From NCBI RefSeq assembly GCF_014905555.1, contig NZ_BNGS01000005.1, forward strand, positions 310,001-374,000: a stretch of DNA of 64,000 nucleotides, in the 5' to 3' direction. The position numbers were made by a program, and so were the translations under genes. The notes below the pieces were generated by a model that was given only the letters and a program-made list of their open reading frames with translations, made no database searches and was not told the DNA's origin. This DNA comes from Streptomyces sp. Y2F8-2. GTDB taxonomy: Bacteria; Actinomycetota; Actinomycetes; Streptomycetales; Streptomycetaceae. Below, in pieces: positions 42,978-51,829 of this stretch. Position 1 is the first letter of the stretch. Each line of letters opens with the position of its first letter.

Positions 42978-44977
42978 CAGCTCCCCTTGGCCTTGGCGAA
43001 CGGCTCGCCGTGCACATAGCGGCCCAGTGCGGTGAGCGGGAAGACCTGCCGGTAGAGGTGGTAGTTGATGGAGAAGTCCCAGGGGAAGCCGGTGCCGGTG
43101 AAGTACGGCTCGTCCCAGGAGCCGTCCTCGTTCTGGGTCTGGGCGAGGAAGTCGACGCCGCGTTCGACGGCCTGGGACTCGCTCTCCCCCGCGGCCAGCA
43201 GCGCGAGCAGGGCCCACGCCGTCTGCGAGGCGGTCGAGGCGCCCCTGCCGCTCCACTTCGCGGCGTCCTTGTAGGAGCGCAGGTCCTCACCCCAGCCGCC
43301 GTCGTCGTTCTGCACGCTCTCCAGCCAGGCGACGGCACGGCGGATCGCCGGGTGCGCGGCGGGGATGCCGGCCGCCACCAGGGCGGGCACCACGGACCCG
43401 GTACCGTAGACGTAGTTGACGCCCCAGCGTCCGAACCACGAGCCGTCCGGCTCCTGTTCGGCCAGCAGCCACTCGATGCCGCGGCGGGTGCGCGGGTCGT
43501 GGGCGAGGCCCTCGACCGCGAGCATCTCCACGACGTGCGCGGTGACGTCGGCGGACGGCGGGTCGATGACCTCGCCGAAGTCGCAGAACGGCAGCCGGTT
43601 GGGGAACGGGCTCGTGTTGTCCACGTCGAAGGCGCCCCATGCGCCGTTCTTCGACTGCATGCCGAGGTTCCAGCGCACCCCGCGCCCGATGGCCTTCTCC
43701 ATCCGGTCCGGGTCGTGGTGCTTGACGCGGCGCAGCGCGAGGACGACCTCGGCGGTGTCGTCGATGTCGGGGTAGTTGTCGTTGTGGAACTCGAACGCCC
43801 AGCCGCCCGGCGGCAGCTGGGGCCGGCGCACCGACCAGTCGCCGGGCCGGACGATCTGCTCGCCCAGCATCCAGTCGGCCGCCTTGACCAGCTGCGGGTC
43901 GTCGGCGGGCACACCCGCGTCGGCGAGCGCGATGGTCGCGAGACAGGTGTCCCACACCGGGGACTGGCACGCCTCGATCATGCGGGCGCCGTCCTCGCGC
44001 CATACGGCGAAACGGTCCAGCGACGCGAGGCCCTCGCGCATCACCGGGTGCTGGAGGTCGTAGCCGAGCAGGTGCAGGGCGATGACCGAGTACACCGCGG
44101 GCGGCTGGATCCCGCCCCAGCAGCCGTCGTTCTCCTGCCGCTCGATGATCCAGCGGGCGGCGGTGTTCATGGCGGCCCTGCGCAGTCGGCGCGGGGCGAC
44201 CTTGCGGAACTGGTGCAGCGCCTTGTCGAGCCGCTGGAAGACCCCGTCCCAGCTCGCCACCGGGGCGAGGTCTCTGTCCGGGTTGGGGTGGTCCGGGTCG
44301 GTGTGCAGCTCGTCGAGCGGGAACGGCGCGGGCCGTACCGGGCGCTTGGCGGAGACGATGGTGAGCGGCACGATGGTCTGCCGTGCCCAGCAGCCGAAGT
44401 CGTAGATGTTCAGCGGCATCCACTTCGGGAACCAGATCAGCTCCGGCGGGAGTTCGGGCAGGTCCTCCCACTTCCACCAGCCGAACAGGGCGAGCCAGAT
44501 CCGGGTGAAGACGCGGGCGGCGGCGATGCCGCCCTGCTCGCGGATCCAGGCGGACGCCTTCGCCATGTGGGGTTCGTCCGGCGCGTCGCCCGCCAGGCGC
44601 AGGGCGACGTACGCCTCGATGGTGGTGGACAGTTCGCCGGGCCCGCCGTAGAAGGTGGCCCAGGTGCCGTCGTCGCGCTGCTCGCCGCGGATGAACAGCG
44701 CGGCGGCGCGGGTGGTCTTCTCGTCACGGATCCCCAGGAACTGACGCAGCAGCAGGTCCTCGGCGTCCATCGTGACGTTGGTCTCGAGGTCGCCCTTCCA
44801 CCAGCCCTGGGCGTCCTGCCGCGCGAGCAGGAAGTCTGTGGCGCGCCGCATGGCGCGCTCGGCGGCGTCTCGAGTGCCCCCGGCCCCGGCCGCCCCCGGG
44901 ATCGGTTCGCTGGTGTCGCTGGCCGAGGCAGCGCGGGGCGGCAGGGCCCCTGGGCTTCCGTCGGTCGTCGCTGTCAT
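42977..44977 (-). CDS. shc: Squalene-hopene cyclase
   Basis: The 666-aa membrane-associated enzyme cyclises squalene to hopene. It carries the catalytic DIDD motif at 404-407 (DNYPDIDDTAE), several QW repeats (for example ENDGCWGG, DDGGWGED, EDGSWDE) and an alpha-alpha barrel organisation. The N-terminus (about 1-37) is disordered and Ala/Gly-rich, as in other streptomycete copies. It is the core of the hopanoid operon, 117 bp after the polyprenyl synthase gene. Confidence 0.97.
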   Translation of the reverse strand: MTATTDGSPGALPPRAASASDTSEPIPGAAGAGGTRDAAERAMRRATDFLLARQDAQGWWKGDLETNVTMDAEDLLLRQFLGIRDEKTTRAAALFIRGEQRDDGTWATFYGGPGELSTTIEAYVALRLAGDAPDEPHMAKASAWIREQGGIAAARVFTRIWLALFGWWKWEDLPELPPELIWFPKWMPLNIYDFGCWARQTIVPLTIVSAKRPVRPAPFPLDELHTDPDHPNPDRDLAPVASWDGVFQRLDKALHQFRKVAPRRLRRAAMNTAARWIIERQENDGCWGGIQPPAVYSVIALHLLGYDLQHPVMREGLASLDRFAVWREDGARMIEACQSPVWDTCLATIALADAGVPADDPQLVKAADWMLGEQIVRPGDWSVRRPQLPPGGWAFEFHNDNYPDIDDTAEVVLALRRVKHHDPDRMEKAIGRGVRWNLGMQSKNGAWGAFDVDNTSPFPNRLPFCDFGEVIDPPSADVTAHVVEMLAVEGLAHDPRTRRGIEWLLAEQEPDGSWFGRWGVNYVYGTGSVVPALVAAGIPAAHPAIRRAVAWLESVQNDDGGWGEDLRSYKDAAKWSGRGASTASQTAWALLALLAAGESESQAVERGVDFLAQTQNEDGSWDEPYFTGTGFPWDFSINYHLYRQVFPLTALGRYVHGEPFAKAKGS

Positions 44978-45094
44978 GGCTTCCCCTTCGTGCAGTCGTG
45001 CGAAATCGTGCTGCTGTGGGTCCGCCGTCGGCCGGTGCGCGTGCGCTCAGGGCACCGGCCGGCGACTACGCGAGGTGTATTCGACCGATAGTGA

Positions 45095-46231
45095 TCATCT
45101 CTTTCGTACGACGACGAAGTCGGCGAGCGCCATGAACCGGTCCCGCACCTCCTGGGGCATCCGGACGGCGTCCAGGGCCTCGATGGCGATCGCGTGCTGG
45201 CGACGCGCCTCCTGAGCGGTCCATTCCCGGCCGCCGGCCTCCTCGATGAGCGCGGCGCGCGCGGCGAACTCCTCCTCGGAGAAGTTCTCGAAGTCGCTGC
45301 TCTTGGCGTCCTCTGCGAGCAGCTCGCCGAGCCGCTCGGAGGCCACCCCGCCCGCCGCCAGCGCGGCCACGACCGGCAGGGACTTCTTGCGCTGGCGCAG
45401 ATCGCTCCAGGTCTGCTTTCCGGTGGCCTCCGGGTCGCCCCAGATGCCGAGGAGGTCGTCGACGGCCTGGAAGGCGAGGCCGAGGTGATAGCCGTACTTC
45501 TCCAGCGCGTCGGCCGTCGCGTCGTCCGCACCGCCGAGAACCGCGCCGATGGAGGAGGCGCAGGCGAGCAGGGCGCCGGTCTTGTTGCCCTCCATCTCCA
45601 GGCACTCGGCGACGGTGACCCGCTCGCGGTGCTCGTAGGAGATGTCCTGCGCCTGACCGTCGATCAGGGCACGGGTGGCGGTGGTCAGCCGGCGGGTGGC
45701 GCGGCCGGCCTCGACGGTGCCGATCTCCAGCAGCACCTCGTTGGCCAGGGCGAACAGCGCGTCGCCGACCAGGATGGCCTGCGCGGGGCCGTGCACCTTC
45801 CACACGGTGTCGCGGTGGCGGCGCTGCTCGTCACCGTCCATGAGGTCGTCGTGCAGCAGGGAGAAGTTGTGCACCAGCTCGACCGCGACCGCGCCGGGCA
45901 CGCCCACCTCGGGCGCCCGGCCGGCGGCCTCGGCGGACAGCAGGGCCAGCGCGGGGCGCACGGCCTTGCCGCCGTCGCCGTCCGCGGGGTTGCCCTGGGC
46001 GTCGATCCAGCCGAAGTGGTAGGCGGCGACGGTGTCCATCGGCGGCGCCAGGCGGTCGACGGCCGACCGCAGCACCGGGGTGGCCAGGGTCCGGCCGCGC
46101 TCCAGGAGCGCGGACACGTCCACCGCGGTCCTCGGGGCGGCCGTCTCGGCCGGGGGCACAGTGGGCACGGTCTCTCCTCTTGTTGCGATACCGGGGGTGC
46201 GGGGGCCCGTTTCCAGCGAATCGACGCTCAT
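45095..46231 (-). CDS. Polyprenyl diphosphate synthase of the hopanoid operon
   Basis: The 378-aa isoprenyl synthase has the first aspartate-rich motif in LLHDDLMDGDEQRRH and the second in LAFQAVDDLLG, plus GKAVRPAL. It should make farnesyl diphosphate (or a related short chain) for squalene synthesis by HpnC-D-E; the product length is inferred from context. GAGGAGGCGGC precedes ATG 46231, which overlaps the hpnE stop (ATGA), coupling the two. Confidence 0.92.
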   Translation of the reverse strand: MSVDSLETGPRTPGIATRGETVPTVPPAETAAPRTAVDVSALLERGRTLATPVLRSAVDRLAPPMDTVAAYHFGWIDAQGNPADGDGGKAVRPALALLSAEAAGRAPEVGVPGAVAVELVHNFSLLHDDLMDGDEQRRHRDTVWKVHGPAQAILVGDALFALANEVLLEIGTVEAGRATRRLTTATRALIDGQAQDISYEHRERVTVAECLEMEGNKTGALLACASSIGAVLGGADDATADALEKYGYHLGLAFQAVDDLLGIWGDPEATGKQTWSDLRQRKKSLPVVAALAAGGVASERLGELLAEDAKSSDFENFSEEEFAARAALIEEAGGREWTAQEARRQHAIAIEALDAVRMPQEVRDRFMALADFVVVRKR

Positions 46232-47673
46232 GCCGCCTCCTCGAAGAGATCGGGGAGGTGGGCGCCGGACCTGCCCAGCGCGCCGAGTGCGGCGCCCGCC
46301 GCACTGATGCCACTGCGGACCGCACTCTCCATGGTCGCGGGCCACCCGGTGGCGGTCCACGCTCCGGCCAGGCAGAGGCCGGGGGCCTTGGTGCGGGCGC
46401 CGGGCCTCAGACGCCCGACGCCAGGGCTGGGGGCGAACGTCGCCGTGCGCTCCCGGGTCACGAAGAAGTCCTTCACCCGGGCGCCGCGGGTGGCGGGCAA
46501 CAGCCGCTGGAGCTCCGGCAGATAGCGCTCGCGCAGGACGGCGACCGGCTCGTCGATCTCCTCCTGGGCCGCCGACTGCGACAGCGCCAGGTACTGGCCC
46601 TCGCGCAGTCCGGAGGCCTCTGTGCGGTCGAAGACCCACTGGACCGGGGAGCCGAGGGCGGCGAAGAACGGGCGGTTGAGCACCTTGCGGTCGTAGACGA
46701 CATGGATGTTGAGGATCGGCGCGGTGCCGATGTCCAGCAGCCGCTCGGGGGCCTCCAGAGCGCCGGGGGGCAGCAGATCGTGGGCCTCGCGCTGTGGAAC
46801 GGCGAGGACGACGGCGTCCGTTTCGATGCGCTCGCCGGGAACCTGAACGCTCCAGACCCCGTTTTCGTCAATGGAGATGGAGGTGACGCGTGTACGGAGC
46901 TCGGTTCGGACGCCCGCGGAGTCGAGCGCCTTGCGGGCCAGCCGGTCGTGCAGTTCGCCCAGCGGGACGCGTGCCCAGCCGATGTCGGCCGCGCCGGGGT
47001 CGGACAGCAGGCCCGTCTTGAACACCATCGCGGCGAGCCCGAGCGAGGCGTCGCCGGCCACCGCGTTGAGGGTGGCGACCCCGACCAGGTCCCACAGTGC
47101 TTCGACGGCACGCGCCGACTGACCGTGCGCGGCCAGCCAGCTGCCGAAGTCCTGCGCGTCGAGCCCGGGGTCCGCGAGGTCAAGTGCTCGCAGCGCCAGT
47201 GCGGCACGCCCCACCTTGGCGCGCTCGGCGAGCGAGAGATGCGGATAGGTGGCCAGGCTGCGCCCGAGATGCAGGGGTACGGGCAGCGCGTCGCGCCGTA
47301 GTCTGCCGAGCCGCCGTCCCGGTGCGGCGTTCGCGTCGAGAACGGGCACGTCGAGACGATCCTGCAGGGGCGCGAGCGTGGAGGCGTCGATGCGGTCGAG
47401 GAACCAGCGGTACGCGGTGCAGCAGCGCAAGTAGACGTGCTGGCCGTTGTCGACGGTCAGATCGCCGCGGTGGAAGGAGAACGCGAGTCCGCCGAGCCGC
47501 GGCCGTCCCTCCAGCAGGGTGACCCGCACCCCGGCGTCGGCGAGCGCGAGCGCGGCCGTGATCCCGGCGAGTCCGCCGCCGACCACCACGGCGGACGTCC
47601 CGGGCGAGGACGGCATGCCGCGGTGACCCGGGGTGTCCGCGACCGGGTCCTCCGCATGGGTGCCGTCGCTCAT
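46228..47673 (-). CDS. hpnE: Hydroxysqualene dehydroxylase HpnE
   Basis: The 481-aa FAD-dependent amine-oxidase-fold protein has the dinucleotide motif VVVGGGLAGITAALALADAG, followed by LLEGRPRLGGLAFSF, and C-terminal LAGAWTATGWPATMESAVRSG. With HpnC and HpnD it completes the three-step route from farnesyl diphosphate to squalene by reducing hydroxysqualene. GGGAGGAAGCACG precedes ATG 47673; the open frame further upstream overlaps hpnD and is not used. Confidence 0.94.
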   Translation of the reverse strand: MSDGTHAEDPVADTPGHRGMPSSPGTSAVVVGGGLAGITAALALADAGVRVTLLEGRPRLGGLAFSFHRGDLTVDNGQHVYLRCCTAYRWFLDRIDASTLAPLQDRLDVPVLDANAAPGRRLGRLRRDALPVPLHLGRSLATYPHLSLAERAKVGRAALALRALDLADPGLDAQDFGSWLAAHGQSARAVEALWDLVGVATLNAVAGDASLGLAAMVFKTGLLSDPGAADIGWARVPLGELHDRLARKALDSAGVRTELRTRVTSISIDENGVWSVQVPGERIETDAVVLAVPQREAHDLLPPGALEAPERLLDIGTAPILNIHVVYDRKVLNRPFFAALGSPVQWVFDRTEASGLREGQYLALSQSAAQEEIDEPVAVLRERYLPELQRLLPATRGARVKDFFVTRERTATFAPSPGVGRLRPGARTKAPGLCLAGAWTATGWPATMESAVRSGISAAGAALGALGRSGAHLPDLFEEAA

Positions 47674-47809
47674 CGTGCTTCCTCCCGTGCCGGTCCACCG
47701 TGGTGCTTGAACGATGCACGGCAGGCCGTCGCAGTCAGGGACGCCGCGCCGCACCGGAGGGTTGCCTGCCGCTTTTCGGAGGTGGCGGGAGACGGAACCG
47801 GGGTGTCGA

Positions 47810-48760
47810 TCACACACGCCTCCTGACGGTCCGTCGGGACACGTTCCGCGCGTCGAGCCCCGACAGGCCGCGCACAGCGACGTACGCCTTCTCACGCCCG
47901 GGCAGCGAGACCCGGCCGCGCAGCACGGCCTCCGGCTCGCGCTCGATACGGTCCAGGAGCCGGCGGTAGATGCCGGCCATGGCGGCGACGCAGGCGCCGC
48001 TGCGCCGGTCGAGCATGGGCAGCAGCCGGTAGCCCTCGGCGAAAAGAGCGCGGGCCCGACGCACTTCGAAGTGCACGAGGCCCGCGAAGTCGGAGCCCTC
48101 GGGTGGAGTCGGTCCGTGGAACCCGGCCGAACAGCCGAACTTGGCGAGATCGTCGGCGGGAAGGTAGACACGGCCGCCCTCGGCGTCCTCACGGATGTCC
48201 CTGAGGATGTTGGTGAGTTGCAGCGCGAGCCCGAGCGTGTCCGCATACTCCGGCGCGCGCTCGGTGCCGCGCGCCCCCGGTTCGGTGCCGAACACGCCGA
48301 GCGAGAGCCGCCCGATGGCCCCGGCGACACAGCGGCAGTAGACCTTCAGATCGTCCCAGGTCTCGTAGGTCTCGCCGCGTACGTCCATCAGGACGCCGTC
48401 GATGAGTTCGTCGAGGCCGCCGAGGGGGATCGGGAAGTGCCGGGCGGCATGGGTGAGGGCGACGGCCACCGGATCGGTGTCGTCCTCGGCCACCTCCTCG
48501 TCGCGGATACGGGCCAGCAGCGCGCGGGTCTCCTCCAGCCGTGCCGTCTTGACGTCGGCCGCCAGCGCGCCGTCACCGATGTCGTCGACACGCCGGGAGA
48601 ACGCGTAGAGCGCCGACATCGCGCGGCGCTTCGGCGTCGGCAGGAGCCTGATCCCGTAGGCGAAGTTACGGGCCTGCTGCCCGGTCACGGCCTCGCAGTA
48701 GCGGTACGCGGCGAGTACCGGTGGGGACACGTGTTCTTCCGACTCCACGGTCCGGATCAC
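47810..48760 (-). CDS. hpnD: Presqualene diphosphate synthase HpnD
   Basis: The 316-aa squalene/phytoene-synthase family enzyme has both aspartate-rich motifs (SRRVDDIGD and LTNILRDIREDAEGGRVYLP). HpnD condenses two farnesyl diphosphates to presqualene diphosphate. A GTG at 48760 with GGAGAGGG upstream overlaps the hpnC stop (GTGA), so translation is coupled. 136 bp separate it from hpnE. Confidence 0.94.
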   Translation of the reverse strand: MIRTVESEEHVSPPVLAAYRYCEAVTGQQARNFAYGIRLLPTPKRRAMSALYAFSRRVDDIGDGALAADVKTARLEETRALLARIRDEEVAEDDTDPVAVALTHAARHFPIPLGGLDELIDGVLMDVRGETYETWDDLKVYCRCVAGAIGRLSLGVFGTEPGARGTERAPEYADTLGLALQLTNILRDIREDAEGGRVYLPADDLAKFGCSAGFHGPTPPEGSDFAGLVHFEVRRARALFAEGYRLLPMLDRRSGACVAAMAGIYRRLLDRIEREPEAVLRGRVSLPGREKAYVAVRGLSGLDARNVSRRTVRRRV

Positions 48761-49689
48761 CCCTCTCCTCGCAGAGTCACGCCCACCTCGCGCAGCAACC
48801 GGAGCTTGCCGGGCTTGGGCGGGCCGGGAAGTACGTCGTAGTGGGCTGCGGCGATCGCGTGGATGGCCGCCCTTCCTCCCGCCACGAAGCCCGCGAGCAG
48901 CAGCTTCAGCCTGCCGTGGACGCTACCCACCAAGGGGGCGCCTTCATTCAGGAGATCGCGGGCGCGTTCTGCTTCGTACGCGACCAGTGCGCGCACCGAT
49001 GCGCCCGCTGTGGGCGTGGCGAGGTCCGCCTCCTGCACGTGGAAGCGCTTCATGTCCGCGGCGGGCAGATAAACGCGGTCGCGGCCGAGGTCCTCGGCGA
49101 CGTCCTGGAGGTGTTCGACGATCTGCAGGCCCGTGCAGATCGCGTCGGAGCGGCGGACGCGCTCGGGAGTGGAGGTGCCGGTCACGGCGAGGACGAGACG
49201 GCCGACCGGATTGGCGGAGAGTTCGCAGTAGGCGAGGAGGTCGTCGTACGTCTCGTAGCGCTTGACGAGCTGGTCCTGGCGGTTGGCGGCGATCAGGCCG
49301 AGGAACGGCTCGGGGGTGAGGCCGGCGCGCCGGACCGTGGGCTGCAGTCGGCGCAGGAGGGGGTGCCGGGGTGTCGCGTCGAAGACCCGGCGCAGGTCGG
49401 CCTCGAAAGCGTCCAGGAGGATCAGGCGGTCCTCGGCCTCCTCGGGCGAGACGCCGAGCAGGCGGGCGTCGGACCCACCGGGGGCGAGGTCGCCGTCACC
49501 GATGTCGTCGACCAGCCGGGCGAAGCCGTAGACGGCCATGAGGTCTTCCCGCCAGGCCTTCGGCAGGAAGAACGGAGCCACGGGGAAGTTCTCGTCCGCG
49601 GCCTTGTCGAGGGTGCCGCGCTCCAAGTCGCCGGTGCGCGCCGTCCCGGCTTGCGTCACCGCTCGCCGCCCGGCGCGGGGACGGCACAT
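48757..49689 (-). CDS. hpnC: Hydroxysqualene synthase HpnC
   Basis: The 310-aa squalene/phytoene-synthase family protein has FARLVDDIGD and QDVAEDLGRDRVYLP with the HpnC-specific ENFPVAPFFLP near the start. It converts presqualene diphosphate to hydroxysqualene. It leads the hopanoid operon. The start is uncertain: ATG 49689 has little ribosome-site support, and a GTG at 49659 (VTQAGTARTG) is equally plausible. Confidence 0.92.
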   Translation of the reverse strand: MCRPRAGRRAVTQAGTARTGDLERGTLDKAADENFPVAPFFLPKAWREDLMAVYGFARLVDDIGDGDLAPGGSDARLLGVSPEEAEDRLILLDAFEADLRRVFDATPRHPLLRRLQPTVRRAGLTPEPFLGLIAANRQDQLVKRYETYDDLLAYCELSANPVGRLVLAVTGTSTPERVRRSDAICTGLQIVEHLQDVAEDLGRDRVYLPAADMKRFHVQEADLATPTAGASVRALVAYEAERARDLLNEGAPLVGSVHGRLKLLLAGFVAGGRAAIHAIAAAHYDVLPGPPKPGKLRLLREVGVTLRGEG

Positions 49690-50019
49690 GTCCCGCGGAG
49701 CTGGAGACTTTCCGTAGCCATTGCCGTCACATCTCCCGTTCTACACCGCCGACCCAATACAACCTCTTTCGGACACGCCGCCCGGCTGTCCGTGCAGCGC
49801 GACAGGTGTGGGGGTGTATGGCATTATCGCCCCACTTGCCACGAATCAGCACTGTCACAGCTTACGTTGTACAACGCAGGGAGCTTCGGCGGGGTGTCCT
49901 GCACATCACAACAACACACCGATTGGCGCCAAGATTCCCAAGCCGTACCCGAGTTGACGTTTCCTTTGCAGACGCGGGGCTCCGCGAAAACGTTGCGACG
50001 CAGCCCCGGGCGGTGGGGA
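49690..50019 (-). promoter_or_regulatory. Hopanoid operon promoter region with CGTTGTACAACG palindrome
   Basis: This 330-bp gap is relatively AT-rich and lacks a gene. On the minus strand GATAAT (49828-49823) is a fair -10 for the hopanoid operon; no matching -35 was found, suggesting activation or another sigma factor. A perfect 12-bp palindrome CGTTGTACAACG (49865-49876) lies some 37-53 bp upstream of that -10 and may bind a regulator. Confidence 0.5.
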
Positions 50020-50808
50020 TCACTTGCCCGTGAACTTCTCGTACTCCTTCAGGACCTCTTCCGTGGGGCCGTCCATCCGGAGTTCACCGCGTTCCAGCCA
50101 CAGGACACGGTCGCAGGTGTCACGGATGGATTTGTTGTTGTGACTGACCAGGAACACCGTGCCCGCCTCCTTGCGCAGTTCCCGGATGCGGTCCTCGGAC
50201 CGCTTCTGGAAGGCGCGGTCGCCGGTGGCGAGGGCCTCGTCGATCATGAGGACGTCGTGATCCTTGGCGGCGGCGATCGAGAAGCGCAGCCGGGCAGCCA
50301 TGCCGGAGGAGTAGGTGCGCATCGGCAGGGTGATGAAGTCGCCCTTGTCGTTGATGCCGGAGAAGTCGATGATGTCCTGGTAGCGGGCCTTGATCTCCTC
50401 CCGTGACATGCCCATCGCCAGACCGCCCAGGATGACGTTGCGCTCGCCCGTCAGGTCGTTCATCAGGGCCGCGTTGACGCCGAGCAGCGAGGGCTGGCCG
50501 TCGGTGTAGACCCTGCCCTTCTCCGGGGGCAGCAGTCCGGCGATGGCGCGCAGCAGGGTGGACTTGCCGGAGCCGTTGGAGCCGATCAGGCCGACGGCCT
50601 CGCCGCGGTGGGCGACGAACGACACTCCCCTGACCGCGTGCACCCTGCGGACACCGCGCGCCGAGTCGTCGGAGCCCCGCTTGAGGATGCGGCTCAGAGC
50701 GGCGGTCGCGTTGCCCTTGCCGGTCCTGGCGCCGTTGACGCGGTAGACGATGTGCAGGTCGTCTGCGATGACGGTGGGGACCCTGGCCCCGGTGTTCTGC
50801 TCAGCCAC
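50020..50808 (-). CDS. ABC transporter ATP-binding protein (Wzt/TagH-like polysaccharide exporter)
   Basis: The 262-aa ATPase has Walker A GSNGSGKST, the signature YSSGMAARLRFSIA, Walker B VLMIDEALATGD and the switch LVSHN. The long Wzt/TagH-style sequence before Walker A and the MNDLTGERNVILGGLAMGMS block mark the polysaccharide/teichoic-acid export group. It lacks the C-terminal substrate-binding domain of some Wzt proteins. The GTG at 50808 has GGAGGAG upstream and overlaps the permease stop by 8 bp. It is the last gene of the operon. Confidence 0.92.
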   Translation of the reverse strand: MAEQNTGARVPTVIADDLHIVYRVNGARTGKGNATAALSRILKRGSDDSARGVRRVHAVRGVSFVAHRGEAVGLIGSNGSGKSTLLRAIAGLLPPEKGRVYTDGQPSLLGVNAALMNDLTGERNVILGGLAMGMSREEIKARYQDIIDFSGINDKGDFITLPMRTYSSGMAARLRFSIAAAKDHDVLMIDEALATGDRAFQKRSEDRIRELRKEAGTVFLVSHNNKSIRDTCDRVLWLERGELRMDGPTEEVLKEYEKFTGK

Positions 50809-51730
50809 GGCCGTACCGCTCCTCCGCCTTCCAGAAGTACACGAATCCGCCGGCGAAGACGACGACGGCCCAGAACAGCGCGATGGCCCACACGTGCGGC
50901 GGGAGGTTGGACGTGCCGTAGTCCTTGATCAGGGCGAAGCGCATCAGGTCCATGTAGACGGCGGCCGGGTTCACCTGCAGGGTGCGGATGAACCATTCAG
51001 GGCGCCCGGCGAGCATGCCGTGGATGGAGAACATGACGCCGGAGGTGTACATCCAGGTGCGCAGGATGAAGGGCATCAGCTGCGCCAGGTCCGGGGTCTT
51101 GGCACCCATCCGCGCCACGATCAGGGACAGGCCGGTGTTGAAGAGGAACTGCAGCACCAGGACCGGGACGATCAGCAGCCAGGACAGCCTCGGGTAGCTG
51201 CCGAACCCGATGGCGACGGCGAACAGCACGATCATCGAGAACAGCAGCTGCTGGAGCTGCTGCAGCGCGAACGAGATGGGCAGCGTGGCGCGCGGGAAGT
51301 GCAGGGCCCGCACCAGGCCCAGGTTGCCGGAGATCGCCCGGACGCCCGCCATGATCGAGCTCTGGGTGAAGGTGAACACGAACACGCCGGTCACCAGGAA
51401 CGGGATGTACGTCCCGTGCGACATGCCCCGGCTGGCCTTCAGGATCACCCCGAAGATGAAGTAGTACACGAGCGCGTTCAGCAGCGGGGTGGCCACCTGC
51501 CACAGCTGGCCGAGCTTGGCCTGGCTGTACTGGGCGGTGAGCTTCGCCTGCGAGAAGGCGAGGATGAAGTGGCGCCGTCCCCACAGCTGGCGGACGTAGC
51601 AGACGAGTCCGGGCCGGGCACCGCTGACCGAGAGGCCGTACTTGGCTGCCAGCTCGGCCGGGCTGAGCCCGCCATCGGCGGACGGGCCTCCGGGCACCGC
51701 GACGCGCCCGTCATGCGTTGTCTCACTCAC
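50801..51730 (-). CDS. ABC transporter permease (Wzm/TagG-like polysaccharide exporter)
   Basis: The 309-aa ABC-2-type permease has about six hydrophobic segments between residues 80 and 305, a cytosolic N-terminal amphipathic region (QLWGRRHFILAFSQAKLTAQYSQ) and the conserved TQSSIMAGVRAISGNLGLVRALHFPRA block of exporters for lipid-linked surface glycans. With the ATPase it forms a full transporter. The product exported is not identified, but the upstream genes predict a glycerol- or polyol-phosphate-containing glycan or lipid. GTG start at 51730. Confidence 0.92.
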   Translation of the reverse strand: MSETTHDGRVAVPGGPSADGGLSPAELAAKYGLSVSGARPGLVCYVRQLWGRRHFILAFSQAKLTAQYSQAKLGQLWQVATPLLNALVYYFIFGVILKASRGMSHGTYIPFLVTGVFVFTFTQSSIMAGVRAISGNLGLVRALHFPRATLPISFALQQLQQLLFSMIVLFAVAIGFGSYPRLSWLLIVPVLVLQFLFNTGLSLIVARMGAKTPDLAQLMPFILRTWMYTSGVMFSIHGMLAGRPEWFIRTLQVNPAAVYMDLMRFALIKDYGTSNLPPHVWAIALFWAVVVFAGGFVYFWKAEERYGRG

Positions 51731-51829
51731 AGGTTGGCAAACTCTCCGTTTTCGGGTGGACAGTGGGCCCGTGCTCGGGCGGGAGCCGCGATGTGGGCCC
51801 CGCCCGCCGGCTTCCGGGTACCGAGCTTG

